Assembly: GCF_025264685.1 (NCBI RefSeq)
Contig: NZ_CP073721.1
Coordinates: 6,961,501-7,025,500 of the forward strand
Direction: 5' to 3'
DNA: 64,000 nt
Source of the DNA: Dactylosporangium roseum
Lineage (GTDB): Bacteria > Actinomycetota > Actinomycetes > Mycobacteriales > Micromonosporaceae
Shown: piece by piece, positions 35,175-46,129 of the stretch
How positions within the stretch are numbered: position 1 is the stretch's first letter
Layout: the number at the start of each line of letters is the position of its first letter
Notes under the pieces: generated by a model
Database searches by the model: none
What the model was told of the DNA's origin: nothing
What the model saw: only the letters and a program-made list of their open reading frames with translations
Program-made: the position numbers and the translations under genes

Positions 35175-35879
35175 TCAGCGGGCCCCCGGCGCCAGCCCGC
35201 GCTCCGCCATCGCCTCCGCCAGTGCGATCAGCGACCGTACGACGGCATTGCGCCCCTCACCGCCGTGCAGCATCTTGCGCGGCTCGCGGATCCGTTCCAC
35301 CCCGATGGCGTGCGCCCCGGCCCGTTGTGTCGCCGACATGGCCGAGAACGTCGCACAGACCACTGCGGTCTGCTCGGGAGCCGCCCCGATCGCCTCCAAC
35401 ACCGGCGCCATGGTCCGCACCGCAGGATTGCGCATCGCGAACCCCCGCCCGAGCGTCGGCCCGACCATCGTCCGCAGCCCGAGCCGGTGCAGGTATCGCC
35501 CAACAGCAGACTCGCTGTGCGGCGCGTACACGGCAACCGACCGCCCCGTCTCCCGGCACGCGTCGAGCAGGTCCGCAGCACCGACCGTGACCGGAGCCCA
35601 TCCCGCGGTGTCGAGCTCGGCGTCGTGGGCGATCTGCTCCGCTCGACGCCCGCTGTCCTCCGACACGCCGTGCGCCTCGGCGAGCATGTCGAACGGGTTT
35701 TCGCTCGTGTCGACCATGATCGACAAGCGATGCCCCGATTCGAGCAGCATGTCGCGGATTCGCCGGGCCACCACTCCCGGCTCGGGCAGCAGGTCGCCCA
35801 GCACGCTGAACGTCAGGACCACGTGGCTGGTCCGATCGAGGATATCGGCGAGGTGGGGTCGGACCCGCAACAGCGTCAC
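35175..35879 (-). CDS. HAD-like protein lacking catalytic residues
   Basis: The roughly 234-residue protein aligns in layout with HAD phosphatases of the LLDFDGP type. The core helices, the SAVGRYLHRLGL segment and the end (QRAGAHAIGVERIREPRKM, then ALAEAM) all match. However, motif I reads LTFSVLGD (residues 22-29), with no DxD, and the GDSxxD motif near 175 is CATFSAM. It is therefore likely a pseudo-enzyme or a decaying gene. The start is uncertain: GTG 35879 is chosen, no clear ribosome binding site is seen, and the frame is open further upstream. Confidence 0.6.
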   Translation of the reverse strand: MTLLRVRPHLADILDRTSHVVLTFSVLGDLLPEPGVVARRIRDMLLESGHRLSIMVDTSENPFDMLAEAHGVSEDSGRRAEQIAHDAELDTAGWAPVTVGAADLLDACRETGRSVAVYAPHSESAVGRYLHRLGLRTMVGPTLGRGFAMRNPAVRTMAPVLEAIGAAPEQTAVVCATFSAMSATQRAGAHAIGVERIREPRKMLHGGEGRNAVVRSLIALAEAMAERGLAPGAR

Positions 35880-35992
35880 CCGTTGATCATGACTTGGCTT
35901 CCGTCTCCCGCGACGCGTTATGCCCCTTTCACCCCGCCGCCAGGCGGACAATCGGCCCCGTTCAGACCGGTTCGTCCGATTCAGTCCGCACG

Positions 35993-36796
35993 TCAGTCGA
36001 CCACTGCGACCTCGTCGCCAATGGCGATCTTGCCTCTCCCGTCCGGGATCAGGTTGACCCCGAACATGAGCCCGCCCGGAAACTTCCGGTGCCGTCCGAG
36101 CACACGTAGCGGCTGACGGCCCTTCTCACCCGTCTCCGGGTCGATGGTGGTCAGCACACACCGACTGCATGGCTTCGGCACGCGGAACGACACGTCGCCG
36201 ATCACGATCCGCCTGCCGATCCAGCCGTCCTCCGCCCAGGCCGCGGCGCCACCCACTACGACATTGGGGCGGAAGCGCGTCATCTCGATCGGCTCGCCCC
36301 CCTCCTCGACCAGCCAGTCGTTGACCGCGTCGAGCGAGGCCCAGTTGGTCAGCAGCAGCGGGAACCCGTCGGCGAAACTCACCCGGTCGTCGGGCAGGCC
36401 GTACTCCGGATCGACCCGCCTCCGCGTCGGGTCGTCCAGGTGGACCAGGTGTGCGCGGCGCCCGATCACCTCCGTCAGCCACCGATCCGCCTCGCCACCC
36501 GCCGCCGTGGCGGCGATCCACTGCTTGAAATGCCTGACGTCCGTCGTGGTTCCGGCGGGGAATGGCACCTCGATGCTCGACGCCCCTTGCGCTTGGAGCA
36601 CCAGACCCTGAGAGACGTACGCCGGACGCACTCGCCCGAGCGCCGGCCACTCCCGCTGCGTGATCAGCTTGAGGTCGTCGTCGACGACCAGCCACCGCCG
36701 ATCGCCGGCCAGCCCCCACGGCTCGACCTCGGCGGAGTCCGCCTCTACGCGATAGCAGCTCTTGATCGGATAGGTCGCGAGATAGGTCAACCGCAC
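35993..36796 (-). CDS. MOSC domain protein (YcbX-like)
   Basis: The 267-residue protein has an N-terminal MOSC beta-barrel domain (LATYPIKSCYRVEADSAEVE) and a C-terminal MOSC domain with TRFRPNVVVGG and the conserved Cys in RVPKPCSRCVLTTIDPETGE. Such proteins bind a molybdenum cofactor and can reduce N-hydroxylated compounds. Unlike E. coli YcbX, no C-terminal 2Fe-2S ferredoxin domain is present, so an electron donor must come from elsewhere. It is divergent from the hut regulator. Confidence 0.88.
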   Translation of the reverse strand: MRLTYLATYPIKSCYRVEADSAEVEPWGLAGDRRWLVVDDDLKLITQREWPALGRVRPAYVSQGLVLQAQGASSIEVPFPAGTTTDVRHFKQWIAATAAGGEADRWLTEVIGRRAHLVHLDDPTRRRVDPEYGLPDDRVSFADGFPLLLTNWASLDAVNDWLVEEGGEPIEMTRFRPNVVVGGAAAWAEDGWIGRRIVIGDVSFRVPKPCSRCVLTTIDPETGEKGRQPLRVLGRHRKFPGGLMFGVNLIPDGRGKIAIGDEVAVVD

Positions 36797-36841
36797 ATCC
36801 CGAGCGTCCCATGTGGTCCCCCCTTCGAGGCAACATTCTGA

Positions 36842-36892
36842 ATGAATTCATGCTGTTGACGCAACTCTGAAAGGAGGCTTACAGTCGCTCCA
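36842..36892 (+). promoter_or_regulatory. hut operon promoter with adjacent palindrome
   Basis: TTGACG (36856-36861) and TACAGT (36880-36885) are spaced by 18 bp. The expected start of transcription falls on or next to the ATG at 36892, so the regulator mRNA is probably leaderless. ATGAATTCAT (36842-36851) is a perfect palindrome just upstream of the -35 and is a candidate operator for the RpiR regulator. The role is inferred from position. Confidence 0.5.
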
Positions 36893-37755
36893 TGGCAACG
36901 TCACCGGTCCAGCGGGTGCTGGAATTGTTCGACGGGCAGCGGTTGACGCCCGCACAGCGGCGCATCGCACGCTGCCTGGTCGACCATGCCGGCCGGGCCG
37001 GTTATCTCTCCAGCGGCGATCTGGCGGCGCTGGCCGGGGTGAGCCAGCCGTCCGTCACTCGATTCGCGACCGCGCTGGGTTTCGACGGCTATCCGGCGCT
37101 GCGCGACCGGCTGCGGGTGACGTTCGACGGCTACCAGCACGCCTCGTCCACAGTGGACGCGGGTTCGGGAGACGCGCCCACGAACCAGTACCAGCGGGCA
37201 CTGAGCGCCGAGATCGCCAATTTGCAACGTCTCTCCGAGGCCCTCCGCGATCCGGCACCGCTGGCCGAGGCCGGTCGTCTGCTCATCGAGAGCCGACCGT
37301 TGCCGGTCTTCGGCATGCGGGCGGCCGCAGCGCTCGCGAGTTCGTTCGCCTACTTCGCGGCAAAGGTGCACCCCGACGTCCGGCTGCTGCGCGAGCAGGG
37401 AAGCCTGCTGGCGGATCGGCTGGAACAGGCACATGCGGCAGGCGCAGTTGCGATGCTGGCGTTTGTGTTGCCCCGCTATCCGCGCGAGGCGGTCGACGCT
37501 CTGCGCGACGCGCGGGCCGCCGGGCTCCGCGTGGTGACCGTGACCGACTCACCGGTCAGTCCGGCCGCCGCCGAGTCCGACCTGGTCCTGCCCGCCGCCG
37601 TGGGGTCGCGGCTGGTGTTCGACCTGCACGCCGCCCCGTCCGCGATGGTCACGATGCTGCTGCAGGCGATGTGCGACGCCGCACCGACCGAGACCCAGGC
37701 ACGGCTCGAGGCATTCGAGCGGTCTGCCGCCACCCGCCAGGTTTTCCTGCCCTAG
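36892..37755 (+). CDS. RpiR-family regulator of histidine utilisation
   Basis: The 287-residue protein has an N-terminal helix-turn-helix domain (LAALAGVSQPSVTRFATALGF, about residues 44-64) and a C-terminal SIS sugar-phosphate-type domain (GMRAAAALASSFAYFAAKV, then VTVTDSPVSPAAAESD). RpiR proteins usually sense a metabolite through SIS. Here, placed 12 bp before hutU in the same transcript, it probably controls histidine breakdown and senses a pathway intermediate. Many hut operons use GntR or LysR regulators instead, so this arrangement is worth noting. Confidence 0.85.
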   Translation: MATSPVQRVLELFDGQRLTPAQRRIARCLVDHAGRAGYLSSGDLAALAGVSQPSVTRFATALGFDGYPALRDRLRVTFDGYQHASSTVDAGSGDAPTNQYQRALSAEIANLQRLSEALRDPAPLAEAGRLLIESRPLPVFGMRAAAALASSFAYFAAKVHPDVRLLREQGSLLADRLEQAHAAGAVAMLAFVLPRYPREAVDALRDARAAGLRVVTVTDSPVSPAAAESDLVLPAAVGSRLVFDLHAAPSAMVTMLLQAMCDAAPTETQARLEAFERSAATRQVFLP

Positions 37756-37767
37756 CCGAGGAGTCCC

Positions 37768-39413
<1,646 letters not shown>

Positions 39414-39417
<4 letters not shown>

Positions 39418-40622
39418 TGAGCACCGAGCGGTTCGCCGCGCTCTGGGAATCGCTGAGCCCGATCGGCAAGGTCGGGGACGACGGCGGCTACATCCGCCAG
39501 TCGTGGACCGACACCGACCTGGCCTGCCGCGAGTGGTTCGTCGAGGAAGCACTGGACCGCGATCTCGAGGTGGAAATCGACCGCAACGGCAATCTGTGGG
39601 CCTGGTGGGGCGAGCCGGAAGGCGACAGGGCGGTCGTGACCGGCAGCCACCTCGACTCGGTGCCCCACGGTGGCGCGTATGACGGCCCACTCGGTGTCGT
39701 CTCCGGCCTGCTAGCCGTCGATGTGCTCCGCGAGCGTGGTGTCACGCCCGCCCGCCCGCTGGCGGTGGTCGCGTTCACCGAGGAGGAGGGCGCCCGGTTC
39801 GGCGTGCCGTGCCTGGGCTCACGACTGCTCACCGGCGCATTCGACCCGGCCAAGGCGCTGCAGCTCCGCGACCGGGAGGGCGTGCGTCTCGGCGAGGCGA
39901 TCAGCAGGGTCGGCCTCGACCCGGAGCGACTGGGACCCGATCCCGAGCGGCTGGCACGCATCGCCGCCTTTGTGGAACTGCACGTGGAGCAGGGCCGGGC
40001 CCTCGATCACATCGACGCGCCGATCGGCGTGGCCAGCGCCATCTGGCCGCACGGCCGCTACCGGTTCGACTTCACAGGCGAGGGCAACCACGCGGGGACA
40101 ACCCGTATGTCGGACCGTCACGATCCGATGCTCACCCTCGCCCACACCGTGCTGGCCGCCGAGGAGGCCGCCCGGCTGCACGGCGCCCACGCCACCGTCG
40201 GCCGGGTCGACGTCGCCCCCAATGCCACCAATGCGATCGCGGCGCGGGCCTCCGCCTGGCTCGATGCCCGAGCGGCCGACGAGGACACCCTGCGACGACT
40301 GGTCGAGGTGGTCCACCAGCGTGCCGAGGAGCGCGCGCTGACCGACGGCACGCTGGTGAAGATGACGGCGGAGTCGTCGACGAGCGAGGTCGCGTTCGCC
40401 GGCGAGGTCAGCCGGCTCGCCGCGCTGGAGCTCAACGCCCCCGTGCTCCCGACCGGCGCCGGGCATGACGCCGGGGTGCTCGCCGGGCACGTCGACGCCG
40501 CCATGCTGTTCGTGCGCAATCCAACCGGCATCTCCCACGCACCGCAGGAGTCGGCATCGGACGCTGACTGCGCGATGGGTGTCGAGAAGCTCGCGGACCT
40601 CTTGGCGCGGCTATGCCAGTGA
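39414..40622 (+). CDS. M20 amidohydrolase, likely N-formylglutamate hydrolase
   Basis: The 402-residue binuclear metallo-hydrolase belongs to the allantoate amidohydrolase / N-carbamoyl amino acid hydrolase branch of family M20. Metal ligands are seen in GSHLDSVPHGG (His79), Asp90 and the TEEEGARFG block (Glu123-125). The lid-domain motif GEGNHAGTTRM is present. Automatic annotation would call it allantoate amidohydrolase. Its position between hutU and hutF, with no HutG in the operon, suggests that it releases formate from N-formyl-L-glutamate. That is inference. It overlaps hutF by 10 bp. Confidence 0.85.
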
Positions 40623-41944
40623 ATCGGTCGCCCGTGCGGTATCACTGCGAGCGCGCCTGGCTGCCGACAGGCGTCGCGGCAGACGTGCTCGTCGAGGTTG
40701 CCGACGGTCGGTTCACCGCGGTCACTCCGCGGACACCTCCGAATGCGCCGGCTGCCAGCGACGTGGTGCGGCTGCCGGGACTGACGCTGCCGGGGCTGGC
40801 CAACACTCACTCGCACGCCTTCCACCGCGCGCTGCGCGGACGCACCCAGCGAGGCCGGGGCACGTTCTGGACGTGGCGCGAGCAGATGTACGCCGTGGCC
40901 GGCGCGCTCGACCCGGACTCGTATCACACGCTCGCCCGCGCTGTATACGCGGAGATGGCGCTGGCGGGCATCACCTGCGTCGGCGAGTTCCACTACCTGC
41001 ACCACGGCCCCGACGGCACCCCGTATGACGAGCCCAACGCGATGGGCGAGGCGCTGCTCGCGGCGGCCGCCGACGCGGGCATCAGGATCACGCTGCTCGA
41101 CACGCTGTACTTGTCGGCGAGTGTCGACGGCAAACCGCTGGAAGGCGTCCAGCGGCGCTTCAGCGACGGTTCGCTGGACGGCTGGTCCGAGCGGGTCGAG
41201 CGGCTGAAGGCCCAGCCGCACGCGAGGATCGGCGCGGCCGCGCACAGCGTGCGGGCCGTTCCGGCCGACCTGCTGGCCGGATTCGCGTATCGGACCGAGG
41301 GCATGCCCACACACGTACACCTGTCGGAGCAACGCGCGGAGAACGAGGCCTGTCAGGCGGTGCACGGCCGCACCCCCACGGAGCTGCTCGCCGACCGTGG
41401 GCTGCTCGGTGCGCGGGTGACCGCGGTCCACGCCACGCACCTCACCGACACCGACCGCACGGAGTTGGGCGACACCGGCACCGGCGTCTGTTTCTGTCCG
41501 ACGACCGAGCGGGACCTCGCCGACGGCATCGGCCACGCCCGTGCGCTGACCGACGCAGGCAGCCCGCTCAGTCTGGGCAGTGACAGCCATGCCGTCATCG
41601 ACCTGTTCGAGGAGGCTCGGGGCGTGGAGATGCACGAACGGCTGCACACCGAGCACCGGGGGCATTTCACGGCTGACGAGCTGCTGGGCGCGGCGAGCGT
41701 CGCCGGGCATGTCGCGCTCGGCTGGCCGGACGCCGGCACGATCGCCGTCGGCGCACGTGCCGATCTGGTCACCGTGGCCCTGGACACGCCGCGGACGGCG
41801 GGGTGCGAGCCCGATGCGATCTACTTCGCGGCGACCGCCGCCGACGTGCGGCACGTGGTGATCGACGGGCAAGTGGTGGTCAGGGGCGGCGTCCACATCG
41901 CGTTGCCGGACGTCGGCGCCGCGCTGGCGGGGGCGATCCGATGA
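40613..41944 (+). CDS. hutF: Formimidoylglutamate deiminase
   Basis: The 443-residue amidohydrolase-superfamily enzyme removes ammonia from N-formimino-L-glutamate to give N-formylglutamate. The metal site is in LPGLANTHSHAFHRALRGRT (about residues 60-79). Further ligands lie in HVHLSEQ, TAVHATHL and LGSDSHAVIDL. The long insertion and the FCPTTERDLADGIG block are HutF features. It overlaps both neighbours (10 bp and 4 bp). Its presence shows the five-step histidine route via formylglutamate. Confidence 0.93.
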   Translation: MPVNRSPVRYHCERAWLPTGVAADVLVEVADGRFTAVTPRTPPNAPAASDVVRLPGLTLPGLANTHSHAFHRALRGRTQRGRGTFWTWREQMYAVAGALDPDSYHTLARAVYAEMALAGITCVGEFHYLHHGPDGTPYDEPNAMGEALLAAAADAGIRITLLDTLYLSASVDGKPLEGVQRRFSDGSLDGWSERVERLKAQPHARIGAAAHSVRAVPADLLAGFAYRTEGMPTHVHLSEQRAENEACQAVHGRTPTELLADRGLLGARVTAVHATHLTDTDRTELGDTGTGVCFCPTTERDLADGIGHARALTDAGSPLSLGSDSHAVIDLFEEARGVEMHERLHTEHRGHFTADELLGAASVAGHVALGWPDAGTIAVGARADLVTVALDTPRTAGCEPDAIYFAATAADVRHVVIDGQVVVRGGVHIALPDVGAALAGAIR

Positions 41945-43110
41945 GGTCCTTGCTGATCACCAACATCGGCGAGCTGGTCACTGCCGACCCCGCGTGGGGC
42001 GAGGGGTCGCTCGGCATCCGGCGCAACGCCGCGCTGGTGATCGATGATCGGCGGGTCGAGTGGATCGGACGGGCGGCCGACGCTCCGGCCGCCGATGCGC
42101 GGGTCGACGCCGGCGGAGCCGCGGTGCTGCCGGGGTTCGTGGACAGTCACGCCCATCTCGTGTTCGCCGGGGACCGGGCTGCCGAGTTCGCGGCGCGGAT
42201 GGCCGGCCAGCCGTATACCGGCGGCGGGATCCGCACCACGGTCGGCGCGACCCGCGCCGCCTGCGACGAGCAACTACGGACGAACGTGGCCCGGCTGCGC
42301 GGCGAGGCGCTGCGGCAAGGCACGACCACGATGGAGATCAAGTCGGGTTACGGGCTGAACGTCACCGACGAGGCGCGCTCGCTGCGGATCGCCCGCGAGT
42401 TCACGACCGAGACGACGTTCCTCGGTGCGCACGTCGTGCCGGCCGAATACGCCGACCGGCCCGACGACTACGTCGGACTGGTCTGTGGCCCGATGCTCAC
42501 CGCCGCCCGGTCGGCAGGCGCGCGGTGGATCGACGTGTTCTGCGAGCGGGGGGCGTTCGACGCTGACCACTCGCGCGCCATCCTGACCGTCGGCGCGGAC
42601 GCCGGGATGGGTGTGCGCGTTCACGCTAACCAACTGACGGAGGGACCCGGTGTGCGGCTCGCGGTCGAGCTCAACGCCGCCTCCGCCGACCACTGCACGC
42701 ACCTGAGCCGGGCCGACATCGACGCGCTCGCCGGCTCCGCGACGGTGGCCACGTTGCTGCCCGGCGCCGAGTTCTCCACCCGGTCGCCCTACCCGCCGGC
42801 GCGGGCGCTGCTCGACGCGGGCGCGACCGTCGCGCTGGCCACGGACTGCAACCCGGGGTCGTCGTTCACCACGTCGATGCCCTTCTGCATCGCGCTCGCG
42901 GTGCGAGAGATGGCCATGACACCGGCCGAGGCGGTGCTCGCGGCCACAAGGGGCGGGGCGGCCGCACTGCGCCGCGGTGACATCGGCCGCCTCACCGTCG
43001 GGGCGCGGGGCGACCTGCTCATGCTCGACGCCCCCTCACACCTGCACCTGGCCTACCGGCCCGGGGTGCCGTTGACAACCACCGTCGTGCTCAATGGGGA
43101 GCTGGTTTGA
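41941..43110 (+). CDS. hutI: Imidazolonepropionase
   Basis: The 389-residue metal hydrolase opens the imidazolone ring to give N-formimino-L-glutamate. Visible features are VLPGFVDSHAHLVFAGDRA (metal His pair), TTTMEIKSGYGL, FLGAHVVPAEY, VHANQLTEG and ALATDCNPGSS. ATG 41941 overlaps the hutF stop by 4 bp. The frame extends upstream into hutF, but that part is shadow. The enzyme acts in the cytosol between HutU and HutF. Confidence 0.96.
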   Translation: MRSLLITNIGELVTADPAWGEGSLGIRRNAALVIDDRRVEWIGRAADAPAADARVDAGGAAVLPGFVDSHAHLVFAGDRAAEFAARMAGQPYTGGGIRTTVGATRAACDEQLRTNVARLRGEALRQGTTTMEIKSGYGLNVTDEARSLRIAREFTTETTFLGAHVVPAEYADRPDDYVGLVCGPMLTAARSAGARWIDVFCERGAFDADHSRAILTVGADAGMGVRVHANQLTEGPGVRLAVELNAASADHCTHLSRADIDALAGSATVATLLPGAEFSTRSPYPPARALLDAGATVALATDCNPGSSFTTSMPFCIALAVREMAMTPAEAVLAATRGGAAALRRGDIGRLTVGARGDLLMLDAPSHLHLAYRPGVPLTTTVVLNGELV

Positions 43111-44627
43111 TCACCATCACCGCCTCTGGCATCACCCCCGACGACCTCGTCGCGGTCGCCCGGGGCAACGCGCGGGTAACCCTCGCGCAGGACGCACTCG
43201 ACGCCATGCGTGCGAGCAGGGCCATCGTCGACGGCATCGAGCGGGAAGGCCGCCCGGTCTACGGGGTGTCGACCGGCTTCGGCGCTCTCGCCAACACGTT
43301 CATCGCGCCCGAGCGACGGGCCGAGCTGCAGCATGCGCTCATCCGCTCGCACGCGGCAGGCATCGGCGCTCCGATGCCGCGCGAGGTCGTGCGGGCGATG
43401 ATGCTGCTGCGGATACGTTCGCTCGCCATGGGCCGGTCCGGGGTACGGCCCGAGGTCGCCCAGGCGCTCGTCGATCTGCTCAACGCCGACATCACGCCGT
43501 GGGTGCCCGAGCACGGCTCGCTCGGCGCGTCCGGTGACCTGGCGCCGCTGGCGCACTGTGCGCTGGTGCTCATCGGTGAGGGCTGGATCCTGGCCAAAGA
43601 CGGCAGCCGGATCACCGCGGCCGTCGCCGGCGTCAAGCCGATCGAGCTGTCGTCGAAGGAGGGGCTGGCCCTCATCAACGGGACCGACGGCATGCTGGGC
43701 ATGCTGCTCTTGGCGATCAAGGACGCCGCGCACCTGTTCACCATGGCGGACGTGACCGCCGCGCTGTCGATCGAGGCGATGCTCGGCTCCGACCGGCCGT
43801 TCATGCCCGAACTGCACACCATCCGGCCACATCCCGGCCAGGCGGCGTCGGCGGCCAACATTCACCGGCTTCTGCAGCACTCGCCGATCATGGACTCGCA
43901 CCGCAACGACCTGGTACACGCCGTGCAGGACGCGTACTCGATGCGGTGCGCGCCGCAGGTTGCCGGGGCGGCACGGGACACACTGGAGTTCGCGATCACG
44001 GTCGCCGGCCGGGAGTTGCGGTCGATCGTGGACAACCCGGTCGTACTGCCGGACGGCCGGGTGGAGTCGACGGGCAACTTCCACGGTGCGCCGCTCGGCT
44101 TCGCCGCGGACTACCTGGCCATCGCCGCGTCGGAGGTCGGGGCGATCGCGGAACGGCGCGTGGACCGGCTCCTCGACGTGTGCCGGTCGCGGGACCTGCC
44201 GCCGTTCCTGACACCCGACCCGGGAGTGAATTCGGGGCTGATGATCGCGCAATACACGGCGGCGGGCATCGTCGCGGAGAACCGGCGGCTGGCGGCGCCG
44301 GCCAGCGTCGACTCGCTGCCGACGTCGGGCATGCAGGAGGATCACGTCTCGATGGGCTGGGCCGCGACCCGCAAACTCCGCACCGTCCTCGACAACGTCT
44401 GCAGCATCCTGGCGGTCGAGTTGCTGTCCGCGGTCCGCGGCATCCAGCTTCGTGCCCCGTTGCGACCGTCGCCGGCCGGGCGGCTGGCGGTGGCGACGGT
44501 CGAGCGGTTCGCGGGAGGGCCGGGGCCCGACATGTTCCTGGCTCCGGTGCTCGAAGCGGCTCGCTCGCTCATCTCATCCCGGGAGCTGCGCGCCGAGATC
44601 GAGCAGACGACCGGCCCGCTCGACTGA
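43107..44627 (+). CDS. hutH: Histidine ammonia-lyase
   Basis: The 506-residue enzyme starts the pathway, turning L-histidine into urocanate and ammonia. The Ala-Ser-Gly triplet that cyclises into the MIO cofactor is at residues 141-143 (HGSLGASGDLAPLAH). The YGVSTGFGALANT block with the catalytic Tyr lies near residue 52. The start is TTG at 43107, overlapping the hutI stop by 4 bp (TTGA). It is the last gene of the operon, followed by a strong hairpin. Confidence 0.96.
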   Translation: MITITASGITPDDLVAVARGNARVTLAQDALDAMRASRAIVDGIEREGRPVYGVSTGFGALANTFIAPERRAELQHALIRSHAAGIGAPMPREVVRAMMLLRIRSLAMGRSGVRPEVAQALVDLLNADITPWVPEHGSLGASGDLAPLAHCALVLIGEGWILAKDGSRITAAVAGVKPIELSSKEGLALINGTDGMLGMLLLAIKDAAHLFTMADVTAALSIEAMLGSDRPFMPELHTIRPHPGQAASAANIHRLLQHSPIMDSHRNDLVHAVQDAYSMRCAPQVAGAARDTLEFAITVAGRELRSIVDNPVVLPDGRVESTGNFHGAPLGFAADYLAIAASEVGAIAERRVDRLLDVCRSRDLPPFLTPDPGVNSGLMIAQYTAAGIVAENRRLAAPASVDSLPTSGMQEDHVSMGWAATRKLRTVLDNVCSILAVELLSAVRGIQLRAPLRPSPAGRLAVATVERFAGGPGPDMFLAPVLEAARSLISSRELRAEIEQTTGPLD

Positions 44628-44713
44628 TCGGGAGGACCTGCGGCGTGCGAGAGGGCCAGCGGCACGGCGCGCCAGAGCCGCCGGGACCTCACGCAATCCG
44701 CAGCGCCGACGTC

Positions 44714-44746
44714 GCTGGCTGGGACGCCTGTGACGTCCCAGCCAGC
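44714..44746. terminator. Bidirectional terminator between hutH and rdgB
   Basis: A perfect 13-bp stem (44714-44726 with 44734-44746) and 7-nt loop lies between the convergent hutH and rdgB genes and can serve both. Confidence 0.8.
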
Positions 44747-44793
44747 CCGAGCAGTCCGGTGACCGGACGGCCGACCTGAGCGGAAAGGAAGGA

Positions 44794-45390
44794 TCAGAGG
44801 TGGGCGGCCAGGGCGCGGAACGCCTTGCCGCGGTGGCTGATCGCGTCCTTGTCCGCTGGGGACAGTTCGGCGGTTGTCTTGTCGTAGCCGTCGGCGACGA
44901 AGATCGGGTCGTAGCCGAAGCCGCCGTCGCCGCGCGGGGCGCGGATCAGGTGGCCGCGCATCTCGCCGCGGACCACGACCTCGCGGCCGTCGGGCCAGGC
45001 CAGCGCGGCGGCGCAGACGAACGCGCCGCCGAGGTGCTCGTCGGGGACATCGCCAAGCTGGGCCAGGACCAGGCGGAGGTTGGCGCCGTCGCGGTCGGGG
45101 GCGCCGCTCGGCAGGCCACACCAGCGGGCAGAAAAGACGCCCGGCATGCCGTTGAGGGCGTCCACGGCCAGGCCCGAGTCGTCGCCGACACTGGGCAGAC
45201 CGGTGTAGCGGACGGCCTCGCGGGCCTTCATGAGCGCGTTCTCCTCGAAGGTGAGACCCGTCTCCGGGGCCTCGGGATACGTCTCGACGTCGTCCAGGCC
45301 GAGCAGCTCGACCTCGCTGGCCGCCTCCTCCAGGACTCGGCGCAGCTCGACGAGCTTCTTCTTGTTCCGGGTCGCGAGCAGCAGCTTCAT
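44794..45390 (-). CDS. rdgB: XTP/dITP pyrophosphatase
   Basis: The 198-residue housekeeping enzyme hydrolyses non-canonical purine triphosphates (XTP, dITP) to keep them out of nucleic acids. Family blocks: MKLLLATRNKKKLVELRRVL, TFEENALMKAREAV, GLPSVGDDSGLAVDALNG, GGFGYDPIFVADG and SHRGKAFRAL. Its start overlaps the rph stop by 4 bp, the usual actinobacterial rph-rdgB arrangement. Confidence 0.95.
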   Translation of the reverse strand: MKLLLATRNKKKLVELRRVLEEAASEVELLGLDDVETYPEAPETGLTFEENALMKAREAVRYTGLPSVGDDSGLAVDALNGMPGVFSARWCGLPSGAPDRDGANLRLVLAQLGDVPDEHLGGAFVCAAALAWPDGREVVVRGEMRGHLIRAPRGDGGFGYDPIFVADGYDKTTAELSPADKDAISHRGKAFRALAAHL

Positions 45391-46115
45391 TCGGCGATCG
45401 CCTTCTGCTGGAGGGCGTGGAGCTCGGTGCAGCCCAGGGCGCCCAGGTCGACGAGCGTGTCGAGCTCGGCCCGGCTGAAGACCGACTGCTCACCGGTGCC
45501 CTGGACCTCGACGAAGTCGCCGGCGCCGGTGCAGACCACGTTCATGTCGACGTCGGCGATGACGTCCTCCTCGTAGCACAGGTCGAGGCGCGGCTCACCG
45601 CCGATGATGCCGACGCTGACCGCCGAAACGGAACGGTGCAGCACCTCGGAAGGCTTGCCGGCCAGCTTGCGCTGCGCCGCCAGCCACGCCACCGCGTCGT
45701 GCAAGGCCACGTAGGCGCCGGTGATCGCGGCGGTGCGGGTGCCGCCGTCGGCCTGCAGCACGTCGCAGTCGAGGACGATCGAGTTCTCGCCGAGGGCCTT
45801 CAGGTCGATGCAGGCCCGCAGGCTGCGCCCGATGAGTCGGGAGATCTCGTGCGTCCGCCCGCCGATCTTGCCCTTGACGCTCTCCCGGTCGCTGCGGGTC
45901 GTCGTCGCGCGGGGCAACATGGCATATTCAGCGGTGAGCCAGCCCAGGCCGGACCCCTTCCGCCACCGCGGCACGCCCTCGGTGACGCTGGCGGTGCACA
46001 AGACCCGCGTGGCGCCGAACTCGATGAGCACGGACCCCTCCGGGTGCATGCTCCACTGGCGGGTGATCGAAACAGGTCGAAGTTGGTCTGCTGCGCGTCC
46101 ATCGGGTCGAGCCAT
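45387..46115 (-). CDS. rph: Ribonuclease PH
   Basis: The 242-residue phosphorolytic exonuclease trims tRNA 3' ends. N-terminal MARPDGRAADQLRPVSI, then TASVTEGVPRWRKGSGLGWLT, GGRTHEISRLIGRSLRA, LDCDVLQADGGTRTAAITGA and the C-terminal EVQGTGEQSVFSRAELD are all typical. ATG 46115 is chosen because it begins the family's first block. The open frame further upstream has no support. It is co-transcribed with rdgB. Confidence 0.95.
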   Translation of the reverse strand: MARPDGRAADQLRPVSITRQWSMHPEGSVLIEFGATRVLCTASVTEGVPRWRKGSGLGWLTAEYAMLPRATTTRSDRESVKGKIGGRTHEISRLIGRSLRACIDLKALGENSIVLDCDVLQADGGTRTAAITGAYVALHDAVAWLAAQRKLAGKPSEVLHRSVSAVSVGIIGGEPRLDLCYEEDVIADVDMNVVCTGAGDFVEVQGTGEQSVFSRAELDTLVDLGALGCTELHALQQKAIAE

Positions 46116-46129
46116 ACCGCCCACCCTAG

